Positions 1 to 7,458 are shown, counted from the stretch's first letter. The stretch: DNA of 13,836 bases from Synergistales bacterium (GCA_025997935.1 BNVG01000048.1:1-13836); one strand, 5' to 3'. The notes: a model not told the origin generated them from the letters alone. Made by a program: numbers and translations.

Positions 1-1471
1 TACCCTCGGCTGTGGACGCTTTCTGAATGGCCTCGCGGTAGGCAACCTGCGGACGACCTACCTTGACGTCTACGCCAAACTCTCTTTTGAGTCTGTCCAC
101 GATAATCTCCAAGTGCAACTCGCCCATGCCGGAGATAATGGTCTGCCCGCTCTCCTCGTCGGTCTTGACGCGGAAAGTGGGGTCTTCGTCAGCGAGCGCG
201 ATCAATCCCTTGGACAGCTTCATTTTGTCGGCCTGGGTGGCCGGTTCTACGGAAAGAGATATGACCGACTCCGGAAAAACAAGATTCTCTAAGACAATTT
301 GCGCGTTTTCGGCGCACAGGGTATCGCCGGTCTTTGTGTCCTTGAGGCTCGGAACCGCCACTATCATGCCGGCCTCCATCGCGTCGATGTCCTCGCGCTT
401 GTTGGAGTGCATACGCATAATACGCCCGATTCGCTCGCGCTTGCCGGAGCTGGCGTTGTAAATTGTGTTGCCTTTCTCTAAAACGCCTGAATAAACGCGA
501 AGGAAGATAAGTTTGCCCAAAAATGAATCTACCGCGACCTTGAACGCCAGCGCGGTGAAAGGCTCCTTTGGATCGTTGTGACGCTCGACCGAGCTTTCCG
601 GCTCGTCGGGACGCGTACCGTGAATTGGAGGCAAATCTATGGGCGAGGGAAGATAATCAAGAACCGAATCAAGCAACATCTCGACGCCTTTGTTCTTAAA
701 CGCCGTTCCGCAGATTACAGGGACGAGTTTGAGCTCTATCGTGGCTTTGCGAAGAGCGGCTTTGAGCAAGTCGCTACCGACTTCTTTGCCATCCAAGAAA
801 AGCGTCATAACGTCATCGTCAAAATCGGATACGGACTCTACGATATAATCACGCCCCGCCTTGGCGGCCTCGGCAAGCGAAGCCGGAACAGGCGCCGCGA
901 CGGGCGGCTGAGTAAGTTCTCCGCTACACAAAAGCGCTTTCTGCTCTATCAAATCTATGACGCCTGCGAAATCTTCCTCGGCGCCTATCGGCATCTGAAT
1001 CGGTACGGCGTGAGCGCCGAGCCTGTCTCTCATAGCCGCGACAACAGCGTCGAAGTCCGCTCCGATTCTGTCCATTTTATTTACAAACGCGACTCGCGGG
1101 ACGTGATATTTATCGGCCTGACGCCAAACGGTCTCCGACTGAGGCTCGACGCCGCCCACCGCGCAGAAGACCGCAACCGCGCCGTCAAGCACACGCAGAG
1201 AACGCTCCACCTCCACAGTGAAGTCCACGTGGCCGGGCGTATCAATCAAATTGATAGTGTACCCCTTCCACATACAAGTCGTGGCGGCGGAGGTGATAGT
1301 AATACCACGCTCCTTCTCTTGCTCCATCCAGTCCATAGTGGCCGCACCCTCATGCACCTCACCGACTTTGTAGTTTCTGCCGGTGTAGTAGAGTATGCGC
1401 TCGCTGGTGGTTGTTTTTCCGGCGTCAATATGCGCCGCTATACCTATATTTCTAAGCTTTGTAATATCCAT
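1..1471 (-). CDS. fusA: Elongation factor G, N-terminal ~490 residues (3' end beyond window)
   Basis: EF-G is the ribosomal translocase GTPase. The frame reads open from an ATG at 1471 to the left edge, about 490 of the usual ~690 residues, so domains I to III and the start of IV are present. Visible motifs are G1 AHIDAGKT (residues 13-20), switch I RGITI (55-59), G3 DTPGH (77-81) and G4 NKMD (131-134). Near the left edge the conserved stretch [20 protein letters not shown] is readable. It is the last visible gene of the L7Ae-rpsL-rpsG-fusA operon. Its SD (GGAGAG, 1490-1485) overlaps the rpsG stop codon and sits about 13 bases from the ATG, which is a little long and suggests coupling to rpsG translation. 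In many bacteria tuf follows; that would lie outside the window. No frameshift was seen. Confidence 0.97.
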   Translation of the reverse strand, partial: MDITKLRNIGIAAHIDAGKTTTSERILYYTGRNYKVGEVHEGAATMDWMEQEKERGITITSAATTCMWKGYTINLIDTPGHVDFTVEVERSLRVLDGAVAVFCAVGGVEPQSETVWRQADKYHVPRVAFVNKMDRIGADFDAVVAAMRDRLGAHAVPIQMPIGAEEDFAGVIDLIEQKALLCSGELTQPPVAAPVPASLAEAAKAGRDYIVESVSDFDDDVMTLFLDGKEVGSDLLKAALRKATIELKLVPVICGTAFKNKGVEMLLDSVLDYLPSPIDLPPIHGTRPDEPESSVERHNDPKEPFTALAFKVAVDSFLGKLIFLRVYSGVLEKGNTIYNASSGKRERIGRIMRMHSNKREDIDAMEAGMIVAVPSLKDTKTGDTLCAENAQIVLENLVFPESVISLSVEPATQADKMKLSKGLIALADEDPTFRVKTDEESGQTIISGMGELHLEIIVDRLKREFGVDVKVGRPQVAYREAIQKASTAEG

Positions 1472-1489
1472 TAGTTAATTCTTTCTCTC

Positions 1490-1960
1490 CTACCAACGAT
1501 AATGGGCAAACGCGCGGTTGGCCTCGGCCATCTTGTGCGTGTCTTCACGTTTTTTAATGGAGCTGCCCTCGTTTTTGTAAGCGTCCATCAGCTCCCGCAT
1601 CAGACGGTCAGCCATAGGCATACCCTTCTTTGCGCGGGCGTATGAGAGAATCCAACGAATGGACAGGAGCTGCCCTCTCTCAGGCGTAACCTCCACGGGA
1701 ACCTGATACGTCGCTCCGCCAACGCGGCGCGGACGAACCTCGGTCTGGGGCGCTACGTTGCCCATAGCTTTCTCAAAAACCTCAAACGGCTCTGTGCCAA
1801 GTTTCTCAGCTGCGTTGTCAAGCGCGGTGTAGAGAATCCTCTCGGCGATGCTCTTTTTGCCGCCCTTCATAAGGCTAGCGATAAACTTCGCCACAGCGGC
1901 GTTGCCAAAACGCGTATCCGGCGTCGGCACTCTTTTTCTTACGTGACCCTTGCGAGGCAT
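1490..1960 (-). CDS. rpsG: 30S ribosomal protein S7
   Basis: S7 is a primary 16S rRNA-binding protein that nucleates assembly of the 30S head and contributes to the E site. The 156 residues match the usual bacterial length. The protein opens with MPRKGHVRKRV and contains the typical FIASLMKGGKK, VGGATYQVPVEV and ANRAFAHYRW stretches, the last forming the C-terminus. A strong SD (AGGGGGAGG) precedes the ATG at 1960. The gene starts 15 bases after the rpsL stop, and its own stop runs into the fusA SD, so translation of the three genes is probably coupled. In E. coli S7 represses the str operon by binding the rpsL-rpsG spacer; here the spacer is only 15 bases and has no room for that structure. 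Confidence 0.98.
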   Translation of the reverse strand: MPRKGHVRKRVPTPDTRFGNAAVAKFIASLMKGGKKSIAERILYTALDNAAEKLGTEPFEVFEKAMGNVAPQTEVRPRRVGGATYQVPVEVTPERGQLLSIRWILSYARAKKGMPMADRLMRELMDAYKNEGSSIKKREDTHKMAEANRAFAHYRW

Positions 1961-1975
1961 AACGAAATCCTCCCC

Positions 1976-2350
1976 CTAACTCTTCGGCTTGCGCGCGCCG
2001 TACTTGGAACGACTACGCATTCTTTTTTCCACTCCGCCGCAGTCCAATGTGCCGCGCACGATGTGATAACGAACGCCGGGAAGGTCTTTCACACGTCCCC
2101 CTCGGACAAGAACCACCGAGTGCTCCTGCAAGTTGTGCCCGATACCCGGAATGTAGGACGTTACCTCTATTCCGTTTGTCAGGCGCACACGCGCCACCTT
2201 ACGCAAAGCCGAGTTGGGCTTCTTGGGCGTAACGGTATAAACCCTTGTGCAGACGCCTCTCCTTGCCGGATTGCCCTGCAACGCCGGAGAATTGCTCTTG
2301 GTGCGTTTCTCCGAGCGCCCCTGACGTACAAGCTGATTAATTGTTGGCAC
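1976..2350 (-). CDS. rpsL: 30S ribosomal protein S12
   Basis: S12 is the decoding-centre protein that influences accuracy and streptomycin response. I place the start at a GTG at 2350: it lies 7 bases after a GGGAGG SD (2363-2358) and yields the standard N-terminus (M)[11 protein letters not shown] and 124 residues, the normal family length. An upstream in-frame ATG at 2401 would add 17 unconserved residues. The decoding loop reads [12 protein letters not shown] with Lys43 intact, and [14 protein letters not shown] has Lys88 intact, so neither classic streptomycin-resistance position is altered. Asp89, the methylthiolation site known in E. coli S12, is also present. It is second in the operon, after the L7Ae-family gene. 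Confidence 0.98.
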   Translation of the reverse strand: MPTINQLVRQGRSEKRTKSNSPALQGNPARRGVCTRVYTVTPKKPNSALRKVARVRLTNGIEVTSYIPGIGHNLQEHSVVLVRGGRVKDLPGVRYHIVRGTLDCGGVEKRMRSRSKYGARKPKS

Positions 2351-2357
2351 AGAATCT

Positions 2358-2363
2358 CCTCCC
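2358..2363 (-). promoter_or_regulatory. Shine-Dalgarno that fixes the rpsL GTG start
   Basis: GGGAGG on the minus strand lies 7 bases before the GTG at 2350. No other start in this frame has an SD this well placed, so it decides the non-ATG start of S12. Confidence 0.85.
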
Positions 2364-2414
2364 AAACACAAATTAAAATTAAGTAGAACATCATAAAACA
2401 ACCGAGTTATAGCT

Positions 2415-2696
2415 CTATGCGCGTTTCAATCCCGCTATGGAAGCCGGGCGGTCAATAGCGCAAGCGCGCCCCAATTCAAGCCGGGAAGCAACTTTTTCAA
2501 CCTCAATACCCGCGCCTTCCGCCGCTTTTATAACGTCGTCAAGCATTTTGGCGCCGCCGCGCGCGCGTCTTTGCTTTTGAGGAAGTTCATCGTTATCCGC
2601 GACGAATATCTTTCGGAGAAGATTTGAAGCCATAGCGCGGCGCACTTCTCTCTCGCCCACAACCCGCTCCGGCACGGCCAACTCGCTCAAAGACAC
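2415..2696 (-). CDS. L7Ae/L30e-family RNA-binding ribosomal protein (YbxF-like)
   Basis: Small basic protein, 93 residues from the chosen start. L7Ae-family proteins bind kink-turn RNA; bacterial relatives such as YbxF and YlxQ associate with the ribosome. The C-terminal half fits the family: [21 protein letters not shown] (73-93) resembles the usual LG-x-ACG segment and hydrophobic tail, after a helix ([19 protein letters not shown], 51-69). A basic linker, QKQRRARGG, sits at 40-48. The start is a GTG at 2696, 7 bases after GGAGG (2708-2704). A longer frame from an ATG at 2795 would place the promoter inside the gene and is rejected. First gene of the str operon, as in many Gram-positive bacteria. 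The family call rests on the C-terminal motif, size and position, because the N-terminal half is divergent. Confidence 0.8.
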   Translation of the reverse strand: MSLSELAVPERVVGEREVRRAMASNLLRKIFVADNDELPQKQRRARGGAKMLDDVIKAAEGAGIEVEKVASRLELGRACAIDRPASIAGLKRA

Positions 2697-2732
2697 AACA
2701 ATACCTCCGCAGCGCACAAAAGCGCAAAGGTA

Positions 2733-2762
2733 ATAATACCAAAAGAAAGCCTCATCTGTCAA
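2733..2762 (-). promoter_or_regulatory. Sigma-70-type promoter of the L7Ae-rpsL-rpsG-fusA operon
   Basis: On the minus strand a perfect -35 TTGACA (2762-2757) is followed after 18 bases by -10 TATTAT (2738-2733), one mismatch from TATAAT and preceded by an extended -10 TG (2741-2740). Initiation would fall near 2726, leaving a leader of about 30 bases before the GTG at 2696. That suits a highly expressed ribosomal operon and leaves little room for a leader regulatory structure. Confidence 0.8.
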
Positions 2763-2800
2763 TGAAGGAAATGAAAAAGAAGCGAAAATTTGCATGAAAT

Positions 2801-2833
2801 GAAAAAATGAAAATGAAAAAATGAAAATGAAAA
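2801..2833. repeat. 14-bp AT-rich tandem repeat in a divergent spacer
   Basis: The unit GAAAAAATGAAAAT occurs at 2801-2814 and again exactly at 2815-2828, with a partial third copy (GAAAA) from 2829. Related GAAATGAA-type words extend a little to the left. The A-tracts recur every 14 bases, not in phase with the helix. The repeat lies between the str operon promoter and the divergent transporter gene. The rest of 2763-2964 is AT-rich, with several TATAA-like words around 2892-2915 on both strands but no convincing -35/-10 pair. Confidence 0.75.
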
Positions 2834-2950
2834 ATTTTATTTTGATTTTTTTATTTCAGTTTTCGCGAAATTTATTTTTATATCCTATTATTATAAGAAG
2901 TATAAAATTATTATAGCAACATAAACGATCAAACTTGAAATCATACAGCC

Positions 2951-2955
2951 GGGAG
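2951..2955 (+). promoter_or_regulatory. Shine-Dalgarno pointing to a TTG start of the MFS gene
   Basis: GGGAG at 2951-2955 lies 9 bases before a TTG at 2965. The ATG at 2956 abuts it with zero spacing, and an upstream in-frame TTG at 2935 has no SD at all. The spacing therefore favours the TTG at 2965. Confidence 0.6.
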
Positions 2956-2964
2956 ATGACCTAT

Positions 2965-4251
2965 TTGCAAAACCGAAATCAATTCGCTCTTTTTCGCACT
3001 AAGCGGTTTTTGCCGCTTTTCCTTACGCAGTTTCTTGGCGCGTTCAACGACAACTTTTTCAAAAGCGCTATGGTGATGCTCATAACCTACCGCATAGCCG
3101 ACAAGGCAGGGTATGACCCCCGCATTTTGGTCAACGTCGCGGGGGGCGTCTTTATCCTGCCGTTCTTTCTTTTTTCCGCGACGGCGGGACAATTGGCCGA
3201 CAAGTACGAGCGTTCCCGTCTCGTACAGTTCACAAAACTCGCGGAGATTGTCGTGATGGGCGCAGCCGCCGTTGGATTTTACATTGAGGACGTTCATCTG
3301 CTGATGGTCGTTTTGTTTTTGATGGGGGCGCAGTCCACTTTTTTCGGACCGCTGAAATACAGCATCCTGCCTCAGCATCTCGATGAGGATGAGCTTATAG
3401 CCGGAAACGGACTGATACAGATGGGGACTTTCTTATCCATACTTACGGGCACAATTTTCGGCGGGCTTTCTATTTTAAGCGACGGCGGAGTTCACTTAGT
3501 CAGTTTCTTGGTAGTAGGCATAGCAACGACGGGATGGTGGGCCAGCCGTCACATCCCCACAACAAACCCTGTAGCGCCGGGCCTGAAGCTCTCGGTCAAC
3601 TTTGTCAAAGATACGGTAAAAATAGTGGCCAAAGTCGTCCCCTATCGGGACATTTTTCTTTCTATCCTGGGCATATCCTGGTTCTGGTTTGTGGGCACGA
3701 CGTTTCTTTCGCAATTTCCGACCTACGCCAAGCTCGTAATAGGCGCGGACGAGCAAGTCGCGACGCTGTTTCTCGCCACCTTTTCGTTTGGCATCGGTCT
3801 CGGTTCTATGGCCTGTAACAGCGTCCTGAAAGGTAAGGTCTCTCTTGTTCATGTCCCCTGGACTGCTGTCGCCATTTCAGTCGCCTGTACCTGTCTCTTC
3901 CTCGTAAGCCAGCGTCCCCCTTTAGAAAGCAGCGTACCCGAGATGGGACTGCTCGCGTTTTTATCAAACGCTCAGAACCTGGCGATCCTTGCTTGTCTTT
4001 TCGCAATATCTTTTTCGGGAGGGCTTTATATCGTGCCGCTTTACGCGTTCATTCAAAACCGCGCCGACGAGGCTCACATGGCAGGCGTCATAGCCTGCGC
4101 CAACATCACGGACTCGCTCTTTATGGTTCTATCCGCCGTACTGACAAGCGTCTTGCTGATGACAGGGTTCTCTATTCCTCACATCTTCCTCGTCACGGCC
4201 ATCCTGACAGTCGTCGCGGCCGTCATTATAAGGAAGGCTGTCCGGGGGTGA
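2965..4251 (+). CDS. MFS transporter, LplT/Aas-like (lysophospholipid transporter group)
   Basis: Integral inner-membrane carrier of 428 residues from the TTG at 2965 (438 from the TTG at 2935, 431 from the ATG at 2956; the SD decides for 2965). Hydrophobic stretches run almost throughout and fit the usual 12 membrane helices. After a short N-terminus come QFLGAFNDNFFKSA (22-35), an MFS loop 2-3 motif GQLADKYERSR (75-85) and FFGPLKYSILPQHL, features I associate with LplT and with the transporter half of fused LplT-Aas proteins. E. coli LplT flips lysophosphatidylethanolamine inward for re-acylation by Aas. No acyltransferase or acyl-ACP synthetase is fused or adjacent here, though plsY is close. 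It appears monocistronic. The last 26 bases overlap the end of the opposing ankyrin gene. The MFS assignment is firm; the substrate is inferred. Confidence 0.85.
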   Translation: MQNRNQFALFRTKRFLPLFLTQFLGAFNDNFFKSAMVMLITYRIADKAGYDPRILVNVAGGVFILPFFLFSATAGQLADKYERSRLVQFTKLAEIVVMGAAAVGFYIEDVHLLMVVLFLMGAQSTFFGPLKYSILPQHLDEDELIAGNGLIQMGTFLSILTGTIFGGLSILSDGGVHLVSFLVVGIATTGWWASRHIPTTNPVAPGLKLSVNFVKDTVKIVAKVVPYRDIFLSILGISWFWFVGTTFLSQFPTYAKLVIGADEQVATLFLATFSFGIGLGSMACNSVLKGKVSLVHVPWTAVAISVACTCLFLVSQRPPLESSVPEMGLLAFLSNAQNLAILACLFAISFSGGLYIVPLYAFIQNRADEAHMAGVIACANITDSLFMVLSAVLTSVLLMTGFSIPHIFLVTAILTVVAAVIIRKAVRG

Positions 4252-5185
4252 GGGACTCATTGGCCGCTAACGCGTTAGATAACATGGATATTAGCACGTT
4301 TCGGTTTTTGCGTTGCGCTATGGCAAGGGCGGTCTCGCCTTCGCGGGAAAGAAGACTCGGGTCAGCCCCAAGCTCCAGAAGCATAGACACCATGTCCGGT
4401 CTACCTAAGGCCGCCGCCGCCATTAAGGGCGTATCGCCATATTTGTCGCGCCCGTTCACGTCAGCTCCGGCGTTTATGAGGTCGCGCGCTATGGCGACGT
4501 TGTTTCTGGAGATTGTATAGCTCAAAAGCGTACACCCGTTTTTGTCGAGTTTACTCAGGTTTTTCGCCTCTTTCAAAAACTCGCGCACCACATCGGGTCT
4601 GTTTTGCACTATGGCGTATGTCAGAGTGGAGTTGTCGGAGCGGAGGATAAGGCTTTCTTCGGCCAGTTGCGTAAAATGACGGATAACGTCAACTCTGTTT
4701 AGCGCTATGGCGGCTTTCATGGCGCTAATGCCTGCGTCGTCCGGCGCGTTTATGTCCGCGCCCTCCGACACGAGACGCAAGACATCGTCATCTCTACCCT
4801 TTCGGACGGCCTCTATAAGCTCGATATTCCGCATAGAGACCGGGCTTGGCGCCAAGTCGGGGTCAGGCACATGTACGGGACGCAGGAAAAATATCCCAAG
4901 ACTCGCGCCAAACGCCAAAAACAACGTCACGCCCGCTATGGCCAAAGCGGCTACGCGCTTTTTCGATGGTTTTTTGCCATCTTTTTTGTCATCCGATCGC
5001 CCTCCGCTTAGGGTGGCGATTTCCGGTTTTACGAACGCGGCGTCGGTGAGCTCAGCGCTCAGCGAATCCGCGCTTTCATCCGTAGCCGTGTCAGCATTCG
5101 CGGTGCTTTCTTCGGGCTTGCGTCTTTTGAAAATTCCGGCGAGCTTCGCGAAAAAACCGGTCAAGATTATCTTAAAGCTATTCAT
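4226..5185 (-). CDS. Membrane-anchored ankyrin-repeat protein
   Basis: 319 residues of unknown role. Residues 1-23 form a short amphipathic, basic-ended stretch (FKIILTGFFAKLAGIFKRRK). Residues 24-66 are acidic and low in complexity, then comes a lysine-rich patch (67-77) and one membrane helix (78-101, VAALAIAGVTLFLAFGASLG). From about 119 to 310 are roughly six ankyrin-type repeats, for example DKYGDTPLMAAAALGRPDMVSMLLELGADPS, given here as DKYGDTPLMAAA plus MVSMLLELGADP. The positive patch before the helix predicts N-terminus in, ankyrin domain outside the cytoplasm. Its SD GAGGAG overlaps the plsY stop codon (TGAGGAG), so the two genes are cotranscribed and probably coupled. The 3' end overlaps the opposing transporter gene by 26 bp. 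Ankyrin domains bind proteins; the partner cannot be read from sequence. Confidence 0.85.
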   Translation of the reverse strand: MNSFKIILTGFFAKLAGIFKRRKPEESTANADTATDESADSLSAELTDAAFVKPEIATLSGGRSDDKKDGKKPSKKRVAALAIAGVTLFLAFGASLGIFFLRPVHVPDPDLAPSPVSMRNIELIEAVRKGRDDDVLRLVSEGADINAPDDAGISAMKAAIALNRVDVIRHFTQLAEESLILRSDNSTLTYAIVQNRPDVVREFLKEAKNLSKLDKNGCTLLSYTISRNNVAIARDLINAGADVNGRDKYGDTPLMAAAALGRPDMVSMLLELGADPSLLSREGETALAIAQRKNRNVLISMLSNALAANESLTPGQPSL

Positions 5186-5197
5186 AATTCTAACTCC

Positions 5198-5806
5198 TCA
5201 AATCTTATTTTCTTTCCCGTGGGTCAGCCGCTCTATGTTGCTTTTGTGGCGGAATATGGCAAAAACAGCCAAAACAAAAGAAACAACAACGAAGGAGCAA
5301 GGCGCGTCCAGCATCTCGAAAAATATGGGTATGGACAACAACGAGAATATCGAGGCCAACGATACGTAGTGCGTAGAGGTCATGACCGCGTACCATATCG
5401 CGCCGCTCATCAGGGCCACAGCGAAAGATTCGTATGGCCACAGGAAAAACACCACGCCGTAGGTGGTGGCGACGCCTTTACCGCCCTTGAACTTCAGCCA
5501 TATCGGAAAGTTATGACCTAATACGGCAGCGAAGCCCGAGAGCGAAAGATGTACAGGAGCGACGCCGACGGAGGCCACGGTAAACAGGAGCGCCAACGCG
5601 CCCTTCAGCATGTCCACAGCCGTCACGAAGATGCCCCATTTGTTCCCCATGACGCGCCTGACGTTTGTCGCGCCCGTGCCGCCGGAGCCGACCGTACGAA
5701 TATCAACTCCTTTGAAAAGGCGTACCAACAAATATCCTGTCGGGAACGACCCAACGAAATAAGAAATTATCATCCACAGTATTGCGCTTCTAATCATGTG
5801 TCTCAT
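5198..5806 (-). CDS. plsY: Acyl-phosphate:glycerol-3-phosphate acyltransferase PlsY
   Basis: PlsY transfers an acyl group from acyl-phosphate (made by PlsX) to sn-glycerol 3-phosphate, giving lysophosphatidic acid, the first step of phospholipid synthesis. It is a polytopic inner-membrane enzyme; 202 residues is the normal size. All three conserved loops are visible: GSGGTGATNVRR (40-51), GHNFPIWLKFKGGKGVATT (97-115) and RHKSNIERLTHGKE (186-199). Loop 1 has GG where GSGN is usual; the catalytic-loop residues otherwise look intact. A perfect SD, AGGAGG, lies only 3 bases from the ATG at 5806 and 12 from a second ATG at 5797 (Met4), so either start is possible. The ankyrin gene follows directly. 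TATAAT words at 5890-5885 and 5870-5865 (minus strand) are candidate -10 boxes without a clear -35. Confidence 0.95.
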   Translation of the reverse strand: MRHMIRSAILWMIISYFVGSFPTGYLLVRLFKGVDIRTVGSGGTGATNVRRVMGNKWGIFVTAVDMLKGALALLFTVASVGVAPVHLSLSGFAAVLGHNFPIWLKFKGGKGVATTYGVVFFLWPYESFAVALMSGAIWYAVMTSTHYVSLASIFSLLSIPIFFEMLDAPCSFVVVSFVLAVFAIFRHKSNIERLTHGKENKI

Positions 5807-5949
5807 GCACCTCCTGTGTGTTTTTCCGTAAATTTATCAAATATCCAAAATCATTAACTGGTAGATTATAAGAGATACTGAGTTATTATAACAGAATAAT
5901 CAAAAAAGATTCTCTAACGCGCTTAATATTGAGAAAGGAGACAGTGAAG

Positions 5950-6246
5950 ATGAAAAAATTTGACGCTCATCGCGTGGCCAAAAACGATAACGTGGCGGTG
6001 GTTGTGCGGGATGTGAAGGCGGGGGAGGCGCTAACAATTCACAGCGACGGCGCTGAGCCGTTGTTTATTGTGTCCGCGTCCGATATTCCCGCGGGGCACA
6101 AGATAGCGTTGGCCGACGTTAAAAACGGCGGCGATATTTTGAAGTACGGCGAGATTATTGGCGCGGCGACGGCGGACATAGCTAAAGGAGAATATGTGCA
6201 TATTCATAATTTGGAAGGCAAAAGAGGCAGGGGGGACAGGGCGTGA
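5950..6246 (+). CDS. UxaA-family hydro-lyase, small (SAF-domain) subunit
   Basis: 98 residues, the typical size of the separate small subunit in the altronate dehydratase / galactarate dehydratase / sulfolactate sulfo-lyase family. Conserved features run in order: KNDNVAVVVRDVKAGE, ASDIPAGHKIALADV (the SAF-domain core), ILKYGEIIGAATADIAKGEYVH and a C-terminal HNLEGKRGRGD. In the family this domain works with the large subunit on sugar acids or sulfolactate; it is cytosolic. I chose the ATG at 5950, 9 bases after GGAG (5937-5940), over an in-frame TTG at 5929 that would contain that SD. The stop overlaps the large-subunit GTG by 4 bases. No regulator, transporter or sugar-acid gene is adjacent, so the substrate is unknown. 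Confidence 0.9.
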   Translation: MKKFDAHRVAKNDNVAVVVRDVKAGEALTIHSDGAEPLFIVSASDIPAGHKIALADVKNGGDILKYGEIIGAATADIAKGEYVHIHNLEGKRGRGDRA

Positions 6247-7415
6247 ATAATACATTTATGGGATATGTCAGGCCAGACGGAAGTGTCGGGGTCAGGAATC
6301 ACTTGCTGGTTTTGCCATCTGTGGTCTGCGCGACCGACACGGCTTCCCGTATAGCTTTTCAACTGAACGGCGCGGTGAGCGTCACGCACCAGCACGGCTG
6401 CGCGCAGCTTCCGGCTGACTCCGCCCAGACGGCGCGTACGCTCGCCGGCTTCGGCGCAAACCCGAACGTCGCGGCATGTATCGTGGTTGGCCTCGGCTGC
6501 GAAACGATAAGCGCGCGCGACTTAGTTTCCGACATCGAGAGACTCGCGCCTGGCAAGCCCGTCATATCTTTGGTCATTCAGGACGAGGGCGGTACGCTTA
6601 ACACGATAAACAAGGGCGTCAAAATCGGGCGCGAAATGCTCTCCGCCATATCGGGAATAACGCGTGAGGAGCAGCCCGTTTCAAAACTGACCTTGGGGCT
6701 CGAGTGCGGCGGGTCGGACGCCTGGTCGGGCTTGTCGGCAAACCCCGTAGCGGGCAGCGCGTCGGACAGGCTTATAGCGGCGGGCGGAGCGTCTATTTTG
6801 TCGGAGACGCAGGAGATTATAGGCGCTGAGCATATTCTGGCGAAACGCGCCATCAATAAAGACATAGCGGAACGCCTTGTGGCTATCGTGCGCAGGGCGG
6901 AGGAGGGCGCGCTTTCGGGAGGCGTAGATATAAGGCTCGCCAACCCTACGCCGGGCAACAGACAGGGCGGCCTTTCCACACTCGAGGAAAAATCCCTCGG
7001 ATGTATCAGCAAGGCGGGCCTTGTCGCGCCGATTTTAGAGGTCTTGGACTTCGCGGAACGCCCGACGCAACGCGGCCTTGTGGTCATGGATACGCCGGGG
7101 CACGACATCGAGTCCATAACAGGTATGGTCGCGGGCGGCGCTCAGGTTATCTTTTTCACCACGGGACGCGGCACATGCACGGGCTGTCCCATAGCTCCCG
7201 TTATAAAGATATGCTCGAACACGGAGAGGTTCGAGCATATGCGCGACAATATGGATGTCGACGCCGGAGCGGTCATAACCGGCGATAAAACAATATCCGA
7301 CATAGGCGAAGAGCTTTTCGAGGAGATGAAGCGCGTGGCAAGCGGCAAATCGACCAAGAGCGAGGATCTTGGCTATGGCAGCTTCGCGATAAACCGCATA
7401 GGGCCGACGCAGTAG
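6243..7415 (+). CDS. UxaA-family hydro-lyase, large catalytic subunit
   Basis: 390 residues from a GTG at 6243 that overlaps the small-subunit stop (GTGA) and follows a G-rich SD at about 6230-6235. An ATG at 6258 is an alternative. Family hallmarks appear in order: GYVRPDGSVGVRN (7-19), Cys29, HQHGCAQLPADS (49-60), VVGLGCET (81-88), GLECGGSDAWSGLSANP (152-168), GAEHILAKRA, NPTPGN, LSTLEEKSLGC, MDTPGHDIES and GRGTCTGCP (308-316). Several cysteines (29, 53, 86, 155, 312, 315) are candidates for the metal or iron-sulfur site. Relatives dehydrate D-altronate or galactarate, or split sulfolactate (SuyB). The sequence alone does not tell which, and no pathway neighbours help. A 12-bp perfect inverted repeat begins at its stop codon. 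Confidence 0.92.
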   Translation: MNNTFMGYVRPDGSVGVRNHLLVLPSVVCATDTASRIAFQLNGAVSVTHQHGCAQLPADSAQTARTLAGFGANPNVAACIVVGLGCETISARDLVSDIERLAPGKPVISLVIQDEGGTLNTINKGVKIGREMLSAISGITREEQPVSKLTLGLECGGSDAWSGLSANPVAGSASDRLIAAGGASILSETQEIIGAEHILAKRAINKDIAERLVAIVRRAEEGALSGGVDIRLANPTPGNRQGGLSTLEEKSLGCISKAGLVAPILEVLDFAERPTQRGLVVMDTPGHDIESITGMVAGGAQVIFFTTGRGTCTGCPIAPVIKICSNTERFEHMRDNMDVDAGAVITGDKTISDIGEELFEEMKRVASGKSTKSEDLGYGSFAINRIGPTQ

Positions 7416-7445
7416 AAAAGAAACGCCTGCATTTTTCTTTTCTAC
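7412..7445 (+). terminator. Inverted repeat at the end of the UxaA operon, terminator-like
   Basis: GTAGAAAAGAAA (7412-7423, containing the TAG stop) is exactly complementary to TTTCTTTTCTAC (7434-7445), with a 10-base loop. The stem is AT-rich and followed only by GTAATTTTA, so termination may be weak. It is nevertheless the only structure separating the UxaA genes from the groESL promoter. Confidence 0.45.
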
Positions 7446-7458
7446 GTAATTTTACGTA

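Noticed and set aside
578..1474. A 298-codon plus-strand open frame.
   Set aside because: It lies antisense to fusA, whose GTPase motifs are all intact; the translation is arginine-rich and has no family resemblance.
1961..1975. An S7 autoregulatory site between rpsL and rpsG as in E. coli.
   Set aside because: The spacer is only 15 bases and is mostly the rpsG SD.
2697..2795. N-terminal extension of the L7Ae-like protein to an ATG at 2795.
   Set aside because: The extension is hydrophobic and unlike the family, and the operon promoter (2762-2733) and SD lie within it; the GTG at 2696 has the proper SD.
2796..2955. A CRISPR-like or phase-variable array in the AT-rich spacer.
   Set aside because: There are only two and a half 14-bp units, with no unique spacers.
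5807..5949. A small gene or riboswitch in the plsY-UxaA divergent spacer.
   Set aside because: No open frame with an SD and no recognisable aptamer; only AT-rich candidate -10 boxes.
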